Source: Planoprotostelium fungivorum (taxonomy: Eukaryota; Evosea; Variosea; Cavosteliida; Cavosteliaceae). Taken from it: DNA of 64,000 nucleotides. The stretch lies in contig MDYQ01000165.1 in assembly GCA_003024175.1 (NCBI GenBank), positions 1 through 64,000 of the forward strand, in the 5' to 3' direction. Positions 1-12,157 of the stretch are shown here, piece after piece. The translations under genes and the position numbers were made by a program. Every line of letters starts with the position of its first letter. Position 1 is the first letter of the stretch. Under the pieces are notes generated by a model. The model saw nothing but the letters and a program-made list of their open reading frames with translations. It was not told the origin of the DNA and did no database searches.

Positions 1-6
1 CTCTGA

Positions 7-233
7 TATAATGGAGGAAAGTATTATGGACTCCCACCAACACGCTCTGGGAGAATGTATTTTTCTAGAGAATTGAACGATCAGTTGTGGGTAACTCTGA
101 AGCAATTCTGGGACAAGAGTAAGATTCGAACAGAAAACATCCTCCCTTGGTTTTCAACATCAGATTATTATCAATATGAGTGGAACTTACCTGAAGAGAT
201 GGGAAATAAAGGCCTGATCCCTCGCAATCTCTG
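7..233 (+). CDS. possible 3' exon of a gene cut by the left edge
   Basis: Reading frame 1 is open for about 75 codons, from after a stop at 4-6 to a TGA at 231-233. It encodes a tyrosine- and tryptophan-rich tail with no family I recognise. The residue mix looks protein-like, and the flanking DNA after 234 turns AT-rich as expected outside a gene. No splice acceptor is certain, and an internal ATG near 58 would give only a short peptide. It may be the last exon of a gene starting outside the window, or chance. Confidence 0.22.
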
Positions 234-1079
234 ACGAAAAATAAGTAAGGAAAATAAAGGGCTCATATTAATTCTATAATCTTGGCAACAGTCAGAATAA
301 TTTGAAGGCATATCATAAGCACATACCTGTATCGGCAAGCTATGATGGAAACATAAGTAATGCATCAGACTTGTGTAAAAAAAGATATGAAGTTTGTCAT
401 CTTTAACTCTAATTTATTCAGTCTGGCATTTGATGGTTAAGAATATATATTTTTTAAATACATATTTAAGTTATAAATAAAACAAAAGGAGAGAAAGACA
501 AAGAAAAAAGAGGGGGCAGGGAGACAAAAATAATCTGTATTAACCGATAGATTAGTTGATTAAAATAGAATATCAGAAGAAAGATAAACAAACAATATAT
601 GTTCACATTTTTCGTAAAATAGGCATCATGGTCAGCTAAAATATTCTCTATCATATTAATTGGATCATGACTGCGCAGTTGAAAGCAAAGCTGTGGTCAA
701 TTGATTGTACAGAAATAGCTTGACATTGAGCTAAAAAGCTGGACAAAACATTGATAGGCTCTCTCCCAACAGTCCAAACCTCTCATTATTTCTTCTCAAC
801 AACCAGGGGTCAACTCCCCTTGGACACCACACCCAAGCTTGCCCCTATCTACCTGTGCACAGATGTCCAGAAGGATTACCATTCCCCCTCCTCGTACCTC
901 AACTCACATATATCTCTTTTACTACTTTTTTTTCGGGTCTCCCCACTGTACTGCAGAGTCCAAAGATATCAGTTGGCCAGCAATGATCATCAGAATTTTT
1001 ACACAATGGGTATCAGCACGAGAGTCTATGATTAAATATCATCAACGTAGCCTTAATATCAAATCGTTCATATATCTCC
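234..1079. other. intergenic, AT-rich
   Basis: I see no convincing gene here. Positions 400-660 are clearly more AT-rich than the rest of the window. Short reading frames on both strands give only low-complexity, hydrophobic or serine-rich peptides. The stretch holds the 3' flank of the acyl-CoA oxidase gene that ends at 1080. Confidence 0.6.
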
Positions 1080-3230
1080 TTAAAGTTGAGATTTGACTCT
1101 TCCAACTGCCATTAGAGGTTGAATGTACTTCTGATATCCAATGTTCTCCACTCCCCCCTCTCTCCTAACCTCCACATTCATAGGCAGCTGCCTCGTCCAG
1201 CCCATCAGGGTCTTGTACACATTGCCATCTCTCTGTCCTACGGCCGACTGCAGAGAAGCATCAGAGAAGTTCCAGGCGTCTGTGAGACCTACAGCCTCTG
1301 GGAGTAGAAGACGATGCTTCTGTCGAATGATCTCCCTGATACGAATCATTTGTCTCTGCGACAGGTATCCGTCCTCGACAAATCCCAGGGAGCCCTCAGA
1401 TGAATAAACCACCTCTGTCAGAGCGTAGAGGTCACTCAGATGCTTCATGACTCTCTTGACAGATGCGTCTTGGATGTGAGACACGTGACGGAGAAAGGAT
1501 TCCAAGAGAAACAAGTGGAAGTGGGCTCGTGTGGCAGCGACAAGTTCCAGCAAATATTCGTTCCACAGCTGTTCCGGTGTACCACTCAAGGAGGATAAGG
1601 CGTCGTGACATTCAAAGAGAAGTCTGGCAGCTCGGTGCTGGTACAGTTGTAGCTGTGCGTTGGTGTCTTCAAAGTTAGTGTTCGAGGGACAAGCATTTCC
1701 AAGGAAGGACTTGAGATACGCCAGACTTGGGTGGACTTCTCTCTCCTCTCGCACTGCCTTGACGGCTTTCATGAGGTAGCGGGCGGCCTGTTGATACATG
1801 ACGTAGTTTTCCCCTTCAACTGTGACCAGGGATGTGATGTCTCCCACAATGTGTGGGATTCCAGATAAGAAAGAATAACCGATCCCTCCCAAGCTGCGTC
1901 GACAGTCCTCCGCTGCAGAGGCTGCCATCTCAGTGCAGATGGCTTTTAGCCCAGAGGTGGCGAAATGAGTGAAAGGTAAGAGGCTGAGATCTCTCTTCTC
2001 CAGACGTGACGTGTGAGTTTGGTAGGTTTCCGAAAGATCTTTGATGGAGAATAAGATGGCGTAGCTGGTAGCAGAGTGTTTCAGAAGTCGAGCGTGCTGC
2101 GTCTTGTACTGAATGATGGGAACCTCTTCCACTCCTCCCATATACCCCTGCTGTCTGACAGTAGAATATCTCGTCGCGATGGTTACTGGTTGAGCCAGCT
2201 GGAATGCCGCCGTCAGAGCGACACCGACTCTCCCCTTGGTGAGACCTCCATACAGCAATTTGTCGTGTGGGGATGGTGTGTAGATACCATTCGCCGATAA
2301 TTTTGTGTTCTTCATGAGCATGTGTCGTCTCGGTATTCGGACGCGATCGAAGGAAAGATAACCGTTGTCGACGCTGCCCCATCCCATCTTGGTACCGATG
2401 TCTCCACTGTCCACTCCTGTTACAGGCTTCCAATCCACCAGCGATCGAATCTGAACGAGAAACGCGTGAACGCCGTGGTCCATCTCTCCAACGATGAGTC
2501 TAGCCATGACGAGCGCATGTGATGCGCTGTAACCCATACCGCCCGGCCAATACTTCGTGGCAGTGACTGAACGGGATCAGCTGACGAAGCCTGCCGGAAC
2601 TCACCGCATGGAGTGTGCAGGATGAACTCGTCTGTGAATGGATCAAAAGTAGCTGTGGTCTGAAGTCCGCGAACAAGAGTGCCGTGACCTAATTCTGTCT
2701 GGGCGAAAGTGCTTCTACTATGAGAGGCCACCAGTGGTTGCATTGTTCTTCGTCTCCCAACAATTTCACAGTGGCACCAAACAATTCCAACTGGTGCCTG
2801 TTGATGTGAGAATTGATTTCATTCAGCGTCGAATCACCCAAAGGGAGACGCGCTGAAGATGTTGTATTTGGGAGTGTATGATACGAAGCGAGAGTTCAGG
2901 CTGTCCTGTTCCAGGTAAAGCTTTCCCCACATCAATCCATCGTGATATTGTTTCTTGCGACCTGATCCTCTGTAGATGCGAGGGAGGATCGAGGGATCCG
3001 TCTCCTCCATCTGTAACTCATGGTCGAGACGGACATCCTCATGGTCACGAGCCGCTTCCTCACTGGTTCATTTGATTTTCGTTGCAGAAATGAACCCACC
3101 TGCCGAAGATGACGGCCGTGAGCTTTTGAACATCGAAGGAGATCATAGCCCGAGCTCGTTTCATCAGCTGCATCTGAGGATTATCTTCTGGGACATGATG
3201 GGACGTCTGAAGAAGAGGAGTCGGCTCCAT
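1080..3230 (-). CDS. peroxisomal acyl-CoA oxidase
   Basis: FAD-dependent oxidase of the first step of peroxisomal beta-oxidation: acyl-CoA plus O2 to trans-2-enoyl-CoA plus H2O2. The start at 3230 opens a typical N-terminal helix region ([12 protein letters not shown]). Later come the family signature QTELGHGT, then [18 protein letters not shown] and, near the C-terminus, VEGEN, which carries the catalytic glutamate of the family. The last residues are SQL, a variant of the PTS1 peroxisomal import signal. At least three introns of about 38-40 nt are visible (near 3100, 2840 and 2580); the one near 2580 joins ..TPC to [10 protein letters not shown]. The coding frame shifts once near 2745-2760, just before [12 protein letters not shown], and no ordinary intron explains it. 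A sequencing error, a 14-nt intron or a real frameshift are the options. All other signatures are intact. Confidence 0.9.
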
Positions 3231-4007
3231 GGATGATGGTCTGCTGAAAATGAAGGAACCTTCTCAAATCAAAACCAAGACAAGTGACGTTCTTGTCGCT
3301 GTCATCGCCTGAAACAACTTTCACACATATTTATCTCCTATAGAGGACAAATAAAAGCATCGGAAGTGTCCATCACAAAAACCAGAATTCACAAGAATCA
3401 TATAACGTAGCGTCATTCTACTGTATTGAATGCCCAGCGATTTACTCTCCTGGTTTGGCACTTCACTATCAGCAATACTTGACCAGTTGTTATAGATCCC
3501 ATATCAATCTCACTTCACAAGACAACTTCTCGACCTAGAAATATGACGATCTCTGTATCGCAATAATTTCTGATATGAGTCAGATGCAAAGACGGCCAGC
3601 GAACACCATTCATCGATTGTTGGTCAATTAATAGTGTCGCCTATGTTTCACCGACACGTGATCTCTCACTCTGACGCTACACCGCGCACTCACAGATTCG
3701 TGCTCCACTGACGATCAGAAAATTCGACGGCCTCTTGGATCACGCCAGACTGTCTGAAGATCACGTGGTTGAGTATGTCTGCGTGCGCACATCATAACCA
3801 TCACCTTCTTTTGAATGTCCGATGGAAGTCTCACCGACACAGTTAGAAGGTCTAAATATCATTGAAGCCAAGCTGTTGGGTGCTGTCATCAAATTCAATT
3901 TCAGAGCTCAAAAAATATATCTATAATCTGGCAATGTCAACCCTTAAGGATACTTATAGATCCAGATCTCTCTATATTTATTTCAATGTTGGTTCGCAAG
4001 AGGAGCA
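3231..4007. other. divergent intergenic region (promoters)
   Basis: This stretch lies between the starts of the acyl-CoA oxidase (-) and receptor tyrosine kinase 1 (+), so it should hold both promoters. A TATA-like tctatatttattt lies at about 3970-3983, some 25-40 bases before the kinase ATG. I found no reading frame with recognisable protein content. Confidence 0.5.
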
Positions 4008-7000
4008 ATGAGAAGACACACAACGATTCTCATCTTCTATATTCTTGTGTTTGCATCAGCTCAGCAGCATACAACCGACAATTGTGTATATTCAGATGAT
4101 TTGGGATACATTGATCTGGGATGGGCTGGAGGATTAGGCAGTTCCAAGTGAGATCGTTCTCCGATTCAGCATGATAACACCCTCTTAGCGGAAATTTCTA
4201 CATCGGAGAAGGTGATATCCAACTTCACTGGTCGCCTTGCGGGTAATGTGGATCTATGAGATTGTTCATTGATGTGGCACAGAGCTCTATCATATACGGA
4301 AGGAATCAGCCAGTATTGCGCTCAACAACAGCAACCCACTCTATGTATGGTTCTGACAGATCGAACTTTCAGCGCTGCGGTGAATGATACACGATTCCTA
4401 CGAGAGAACGGAGAGGTTCACTACAAGATGGATCTGCAGTGGAAACCTTCATATCTCGGTGCTCAACCGCTGACCATGGAGGCAGACATCCGCATCTACT
4501 GCGATGTCGATGCCCAGATACCCACTCTCAGTGCTCTCACTATCACCAACTCAAAGATGTCTCTGGTGTTTACAACGAGATGTCAAACGGTCAACCGAGA
4601 AATCATCGAAGGTGAGCGTTCTCTTCTCTCAAGCCTCTCACTTGGCAAGGAAATTCCGTGCAACATTTCGATGTATCATCGTACCCCATCAGGACGTACC
4701 AGAGCGGCGTCTACTTGTCCGCCGAGAACACAATCTGCACCAATTATACATACGAAGGAGGATACCGTTTGACCTTCACTTGCTCCATCCCCTCTACTTC
4801 CGGTGTCATACCTGCTCTTCTCTTGTCCAATGACTCCACCGTCACCATCGCATCCTTCGACTTGTATATCGTCAACCGAGGTGAAGATCACCAATGTTAG
4901 ATGAAACTAACGTATCCGCAGGCAAAATCGACATCAGTCACATCGATTCAACTCTGATCGGTGAGTCACGGTGGATATCTGAGCTGATCGACAATAGGGA
5001 TGAGGTACCTCACCTCCAGGAGCACATCTGCTCTCGATATAACCATCTCTGCTGATGACATCACGTGTGATTCCGACACATCCATCTTTTACGATGGTAA
5101 CTTCACTCTGCGAGGATCCGTGGAGTCTATGAGCCATCTATCAGGTGCGCCGTCACCCTCATCTTGTTGCTTACCAGAATAGAATGTTCTTTCGTCATAC
5201 AAGGAGGACAAGAGATCAGCGTGTATGACATCAATTGGACGAGCGTCTCTCTGAACAGGCCATTTCTCACGATCGATCGTGCTCTGGAGGTGAAATTATC
5301 AGACTGTGAATTCGATCAAGCCCCCCTCGACGATTTCGTTGCCCTCTTGTATGTCTCTGGTTCAGTGGATACCCTCTCTATCTTGAACACCGTCATCACT
5401 GAGGTGGGAAGCCATACAGACAGAGATGATGGATGACATGAGATAGGCCGGAAGGCCGAATGTTGGGGGAAGCATACGTCAGCTGATCGTCTCTTCTTCT
5501 TCTTTCACTTCGATGACAGTGAGTGTCGTATTTACGCTGATTCTGATGTATGCGGTAGTATCCCCTCACCGATGAAGATGCGGGATGTGTCTTGCCTTCC
5601 TCCGTATCCCACGTGACGATATCAGGGAGCACCTTTGATCTGTCCAATTGTGGCGTCAGGGGATTGAGGTTCCAGAAAGCGACAGTGAACATCACGGGCT
5701 CTGCATTCACCAACTCCTATTACGCCACATTGGAGCTGTTCAGAAGTAACGTCACGTATCAAGGGAACGTGATAACAAGTGTGTTTCATTCGAAGGGAGA
5801 TCGATCTTAACATCGACAGCATCGGGGAGTCTAGCCACGTACGTTTTCTTCCTCTCTTCTTGCAATTCCACTCTCACGAACAACACATTCGATTCCTTAT
5901 CGATGACCCCTCTTTCCATCTCTTTGGGGTATGCAGTCCTCAGTGATAATGTCTTCTCTAATAACGCCGGTCCATCGGGAGGTGAGAAGATGGTGATGAT
6001 CATCGTTAAATGTGTCAGCAATCAATGCTGTTCTGGCCAAATTGTTTGTATACCGAGACCGCTTCGAAAATAACGTCTCGTACGGGAGGTACAGCGGTAC
6101 GATCACTATCCTCGGTGGTGAGCATCATATGATTCATTCATCAATGACGCTGAATAGCAGTCGCATCCTTCTACAACGTTACTGGGGCTTACAATCTTGC
6201 AACCAATTCAGGGGGTTTATTCAACATTGCCAGCAGTGGCACACAACCCGTATTGATCGACGGACTGGTGTGCACCAACAATACAGCCCAAATGTATGGA
6301 GGTTGCATCAGTTGTTCGGGAAACACTGGCTCCCTTGTCATCAGAAGTGAGACGTCCCCTCCCAATTCATCTCAAATAGTATCATCAAAGAACATCTCAG
6401 ATAACCTTGATCACTCTCGTGATTTCACATCGATCTGATATGAATCAGATGCGCTGATCGAGGGAAATGTGGCACTGCTAGGCGGAGCCATCTACGCATT
6501 CGGCACACCACCCAATCTCACCGTAGAGAACGTCATCATCCGTAACAACCAATCCCCCACAGCGGGTGGTGGTATCTATCTGGGACAAAACAAAGGTTCC
6601 ACAACATTGAGGAACATCACCTTCTCACAGAACTCTGGTTCCTTCACTGGAGGTGCTCTCCTCATCAACTTTGGATTCGATACCTCCTGGGGTTCCATGG
6701 GTTACGTTCAACTCAACGTAGAGAATCTCCGTTTCTACAACAACACCGCCACGTCAGGTGCTGCCATCGCCAACATCGGAGCTGTGAGTGAAGGAAGGTG
6801 GATCGAACTGACGTGGACAGATCGATCGATTGAGCTTGAGTGATTGTGTGATGGCAGGGAACGTGGGGCTGGAGGGTGTGGGGCTGTACTCGAGGGGCAC
6901 CGTGGGAGAGATGACTCTCAGAGGTGTGGAAGTGAGTGGTCAAGGGTCCATCTTAGGAGGAGCCATCAAGCTGACCGGTAACATCACTCGACTCAGTGAG

Positions 7001-10000
7001 AAGTACCGTTATATTCTCTTGTTAAACGATACAGACATCTATCATAGCACTTTCAAGAGGAACACGGCGCTATCGAATGGAGGTTCCATCTATCAGGTGA
7101 GATACCACGAGAGAACTGTGAATGATGACGAGAAGGACGGCCCAATGGGAAGCGTTGGAATCTACAATTGTAATTTTGAAGACAGCTCTGCCTCCTACGG
7201 AGGTGCCATTCAACTGGTTTCAACATCGCCGGCTGAGCTCTACCTGATTGGTGAATTCTATGTGTCTTATCTGATCTGACACGACCAGGTAACACCTTCA
7301 ACAATAACAGTGCCACAATATCAGGGGGAAGCATATTCCTCTCGGGGTACAACCATGTGACCATGTCGAACAACACTTGTACGAACAGCTCAGCACTTTC
7401 TTCTGGTGGCTGCCTATGGATGAGCCGTACAAATGCTGTAAGTGACATTCACATGTGATAGAGATTCACTCACGATAGTCGAATGCAACAATCAGTGGGA
7501 ATACATTCGTCAGGAATAGATCACCACGGGGTTCTGTGATCTATTCAGATGGCGACGCCTTAGATACGATCATCACGTGTAGCGGCAATCAAATAGACAA
7601 GAACAACGCCACGGCCGGTGGAGGTATCGAGCTGTCAGGAATATTGATTCTCCGTGTGGATCGCGACACGATGCAGTTCAACCATGTGAGTCCGTATCAT
7701 AACCAGTGAATGACAATAGTAGGGTATGTATGGGGTGTACTATCTCACCGATTCATCTATCTTCGGATTGTACATCACGGGAGTCCGTGCCAGTGACAAC
7801 ATCGCATCGGCTGACGGAGGAGTGGTCACGCTATCAGGCTCACCCATGCAAGAGAGCAGAATCGTGAGTAGTGATCTTCAAGGGTAAGTGTGAACCGATC
7901 GATTGAGCCTCTGATGGAACGATCGTACAGGAACACGGCTGGAAGCAATGGAGGAGCGTTATTCATATCAATCAGAGCGAGCCTATGGAAAACGGAGCTC
8001 ATGAATAATTCTATGATGAATAATGCAGCTTCTGTGGGAGGAGCTATCTACATATCTTCAGGTGACACATGGATCGATGATAGATCTGACGGAAAAAGGA
8101 GCGGATGTCAACATCACAAATGTAGATCTGAGACACAATTCCGCCGAGATAGGAGGAGCGATACACCTCGAAAGCAAAGGAAACTCACACATAGAAAGCT
8201 GCAAGTTCGATAGCAACACGGCAGAAGGTACTGGCGGGGCGATGCACTTGAACAGTGAGAGTTCATCTATGGATCATAGAATAACAGAAGAACAGTCACG
8301 GGACAGAGTACAATTAGTAACAGTGTCATGATCAACAACACGGCCGTGGAAGGTGGATCGATCTTTGTAACTCAAGCCAATGCAACTCTTTTTATTCATC
8401 AATGTACTCTGAATGCTAATTCGGCCTCCAATTCTGGTGGTGCGATCAGTCTGATGGGTAAGATCAACAGAGATATCAATCGACTCAAATATAATCAGCA
8501 AATGGAGGCGGCGCAAGTGTGAACGATTGCTCTATGGATGCGAACTCTGCAGCAGATGGCGGGGCCTTATATATCGCTCAGCAGAGTGCAGATGTATCGC
8601 TGATGAATAACACCATCAATCAAAACAAGGCATACAGATCTGGAGGAGCCGTATTCGTGACAAGTAGATGATATCTAGAAAAATAGAGATTGACCAACAC
8701 AGATTACTACGGAAATACGACGATCAACAGCTGCACACTCGTTGATAATTCTGCCAACAACGGAGGTGCCATTCACGGGTCTGTTGTTGGGGAAACCATT
8801 CTCTTAGTAGACTCCATCCTGAATAACAATTACGCCAATCAAAATGGGGGTGCCATACTTATCTCATGTGAGTCTGTCTCTTCTAAACTAAAATTAATGA
8901 TGAGCCAGCTTACGACGGTGCCACCACAATACACGGATCGCTCTTCACACGCAATGGATGTGGCATGGAAGGAGGTGCTGCCCTGTTGAATCAATCGACC
9001 GGAGTATCACGCAGCAGCAAACAGTCGATCAATCAACTCTACAACTCTACCTTCACTTCAAATCAGGCATCCATCGGAGGAGGACTGTCGATCTATCAGT
9101 CCACTGATTTGGTCAATTGCCGGCTCTCTCAAAACACTGCTGCAAGAGGATCAGGCATCAATTTAGCTTCTGGTACTCTTCATTTGAACGGATCACAGTG
9201 AGTGAATAATGCAATCATTGATACTCAATCAGAGACAGGATATCGGACGAGACTGTGTCCATATCTTCCTCCGGAATCATGATCACATCAGATCCTGACG
9301 CACTCAACATCCAGTGTAATCCCGGCAGCGCCCCACAGACTCACACAGGTGATATCTGTGACAAACCAGAAGATCTGAACTTGAACAGATGGAACGATCT
9401 CTTGTGAAGAAGTCATGAAAGACACATCTCATATGCCGTTGAGTCGAGCAGCCATCGCAGGCATCGTGATAGGATGTTTCGTGCTGCTCTCGATCACGAT
9501 CGTTGCCATCTTCCTTCTCGTGAGGAGGAGACAGAAGAGGAGGATGAAAGAGAGAATGGAGGCGGAGATGCAGAGATTGAACGTATCGGACTTGATGTTA
9601 GACCACATTGTCGTAAGAAGATCCAATGGTGATAAGATGGCTCACCTCTTCAGGTGGAGGAGGTTATCGGTCACGGAAACTTTGGCCAGGTCTACAGAGG
9701 ACTGTGGAACGAAACCGTCGTCGCTCTCAAAGGAATCAAGGTATTACTCTTCCGTTACTCTCGTTAACATAGTTGTGCAGACGACAAGTACCACGGAAGA
9801 GTCTGAGTTCAGAAAAGAGATCGTACTTCTGAAGAAGCTGAATCATCCGGTGAGTTTATACATCATGTGCGATGTATCTCATCATAATAGAATGTTGTGA
9901 ATCTTCTGGGTGTTACTACACACAATGACCACTTCTTGATGGTATTAGAATTTGTAGAAGGAGGTTCTCTCGATGGGTGATTTTGTATACGGATCGAATC

Positions 10001-10914
10001 TTGATCATAATTTTGGCAGATACTTGAGGAAGAACCAACGAGATCTAAACGACAATTATCTGATATCCTTGTGCTTTGATATCGTCAAGGGCATGCTGTA
10101 TCTGCAATCGAAAGGTAATCATATGACGGTAGATCGTACAATAACAGCTCGCAGGCGTAGTGCATAGAGATCTAGCGGCCAGAAACATTCTTGTGGATAA
10201 ATCAAAGCATGCAAAAGTGAGACGGTGACTGATTTGTATTGTATTGATCATACGAGCAGATATCCGATTTTGGGTTGAGTCGAGAGGGTCATCACTATGA
10301 AGCGAAGAAAGGTGTTCTCCCTTTCAGGTAACATCTTCTGCACATTGACGCACACTAAACAGCGACAGATGGACAGCCCCCGAAGCGATCAGATACAAAG
10401 TGAGCACGTTCCAGTCAGACGTCTGGAGTTTTGGAGTCTTGGCATGGTATAGTGTCTGCATGATTTCAGCTCTTCTGACTTCCTTTCAGGGAGATATTCT
10501 CGTTAGGCAGAAGTAAGATTCACCGTTGCTTCCCATAACTGATCGTAATCTATAGCGCCGTACTGGGAATTGTCATCAAACCATGAAGTGATAGATTATG
10601 TTGTGGAAAAGAAACAAATTCTACATCAACCATTCAGATGCCCTAGTGAACTCTTTGAAATACTGAAGAGATGCTGGGAGTACGAACCACCGAACAGACC
10701 TCAGTTCAGAGACATATACACAGAGATGAAAAAACTATACGGCACGTCATTGTACAATGATACAAACCAAACCAAGCCACTTCAAGAGGACAATCGATCA
10801 GGTGAGCGAGCCTCGAGAGAATCAAAGAATAATGTAACACAGAGGAAGATAGTGTACATCAATACGAAGTGGGATATCCAGAACAACATAGCCAAGTATA
10901 TGAGGATGAGATAG
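4008..10914 (+). CDS. receptor tyrosine kinase with Pmp-like beta-helix ectodomain (RTK1)
   Basis: Single-pass receptor kinase in many exons with introns of about 40-50 nt. The ATG at 4008 opens a signal peptide ([20 protein letters not shown]). The ectodomain, about 5.3 kb of gene, repeats GGA(I/L) and FxxN-type motifs some 15-20 times (for example [24 protein letters not shown]). This is the pattern of chlamydial Pmp repeats and parallel beta-helices. A transmembrane helix ([19 protein letters not shown]) is coded at about 9450-9515, followed by a basic stop-transfer RRRQKRR. The kinase domain has glycine loop GHGNFGQVY, lysine in [28 protein letters not shown] and [17 protein letters not shown] with RWTAPE is the tyrosine-kinase form, not the Ser/Thr form. 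The catalytic residues are all present. Intron calls at 10207, 10326, 10447 and 10511 keep the frame. The ligand is unknown; the tail holds no recognised domain. Confidence 0.88.
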
Positions 10915-10971
10915 AATTGCAAAGTGTAGGAGTGTATATCTCAGCTGAAGTGGAAGGTTAATGTAAAATGT

Positions 10972-11851
10972 TCAATACAGTTTTTGTAAAGAGGTTTGCG
11001 TCACAACGTGCACTATGCCCCTCGTGTATAGCGGCACCCGCATCGTATACGCTTTATTCAGAATGTGTATAACCTCGCTGTAGCCCATACTAGCTGCAAT
11101 TTTGATGGCGTAATTGTGGTTTGCTGATGGATCCACACATGAATCGGATAAGAGCTATTGTACAGTCTCTGTGTGGCCATCACATACTGCATCGTAGAAG
11201 GCTTCATAGAGATCTACTAATGGGTACACACGTGGATCAGACAAGAGCAGTCGTGTAATCTCAGTGTGACGCCTTTTGGCTGTGCATCTGATGGCCTTTT
11301 GGCTGTGCATCTGATGGCCTTTTGGCTGTGCATCTGATGGCTATCTGGACAGTGTCGGTCTGGCCATGTGTAGCTGCACTTCTGATGACATTGTTATCTG
11401 CTGTGGACGGATCCGCTCGAGGATTAGACGTAGAATCTCAGTTGAGCCAATTCTCTGATGCCCTCATTGAATGGGTCCAATTCATTACGAGTCAACAGGA
11501 AGTGTAACGACTGGACACGGCCTCCTTTTACTGCCAAACGCAGATCTTCCTCCGTCAGACAATCAGTGAAGCTGTCCACTGAGAACGTCAGAAGGGTTCT
11601 TCCGCTCGAACAATGTCTTTCCATAACCTGCATATCAGACGAAGAACGGCAAACTGTCTTCTTTTTGTCGCCTCCGGTACCCACGGTGTGCAAGAAGACT
11701 TTTGTAACATCGCGACTCGAGATGATGCCGTTAGACATCGTTTGTCTTTTGTTGTGTCGTTTTTAGATGAGGAAAAGATCATCAGAAACCATTCACCGAA
11801 GAGATGAGCGAGGAACCATAACGATGTACTGGACTCTAAGAGGAGAATCAA
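10972..11851 (-). pseudogene. decayed F-box/ankyrin-repeat gene
   Basis: Read on the minus strand, pieces of an ankyrin-repeat protein appear in different frames. An F-box-like segment (VLRLICRLWKDIV) near 11600-11650 is followed by ankyrin-type units: EEDLRLAVKGGRVQSLHFLL, then IRSAATHGQTDTVQ, LLLSDPRVYPL with DAVCDGHTETVQ, and IKIAASMGYSEVIHIL. An in-frame TAG lies in the third unit. The frame also changes between the F-box and the first repeat, and again at a 23-bp triplication. This is the layout of F-box/ankyrin proteins that amoebae often carry in large families. A possible original start is the ATG at 11738. It converges on the receptor kinase with a 57-base gap and is probably non-functional. 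Confidence 0.6.
11272..11340 (+). repeat. 23-bp tandem repeat, three perfect copies
   Basis: The unit ccttttggctgtgcatctga plus tgg (23 nt) occurs three times with no mismatch at 11272-11294, 11295-11317 and 11318-11340. It lies inside the ankyrin pseudogene. Because 23 is not a multiple of three, each added copy shifts the ankyrin frame. Perfect identity suggests a recent slippage or an assembly effect. Confidence 0.95.
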
Positions 11852-12157
11852 GCAACTGGAGAGTCTTACACACGATTTACAGAGTCTCCCTCTTATCTCG
11901 ATTGAATCATGCTTCTCTGGACTTCGAAAGTCGAAAGATCACACGATGGTACCATCAAGAATATCATCTTCTTGATATTTCCTCAAGAAATTGAAAAAGT
12001 TGCCTTTTGTTCTCGATTTGTCTATCTCTCTGCTTCAGTTGAGCACATTTCACTTTGCACTCCCGTATTATGGACAGAAATCAGAGCAGTAGCATGTAGA
12101 AGATCTGCTTTTCTTCATCTATTTGTACAACTCAATGGAATGCCACGATTGCGAGTG
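11852..12157. other. gene-poor gap with a weak F-box-like plus-strand frame
   Basis: The plus strand has an open frame from an ATG at 11909. Its product includes FPQEIEKVAFCSRF and SLCTPVLWTEI, loosely like an F-box segment. It runs on into sequence antisense to the kinase gene that ends at 12158, so it is not a complete gene. It may be part of the same decayed F-box locus or a chance frame. Confidence 0.25.

Noticed and set aside
466-654. Hydrophobic minus-strand peptide
   Set aside because: It follows from AT-rich intergenic DNA; there is no splice context or conserved motif.
1930-2433. Minus-strand frame of 167 codons inside acyl-CoA oxidase
   Set aside because: Alternate frame of the oxidase exon; low-complexity content and no domain.
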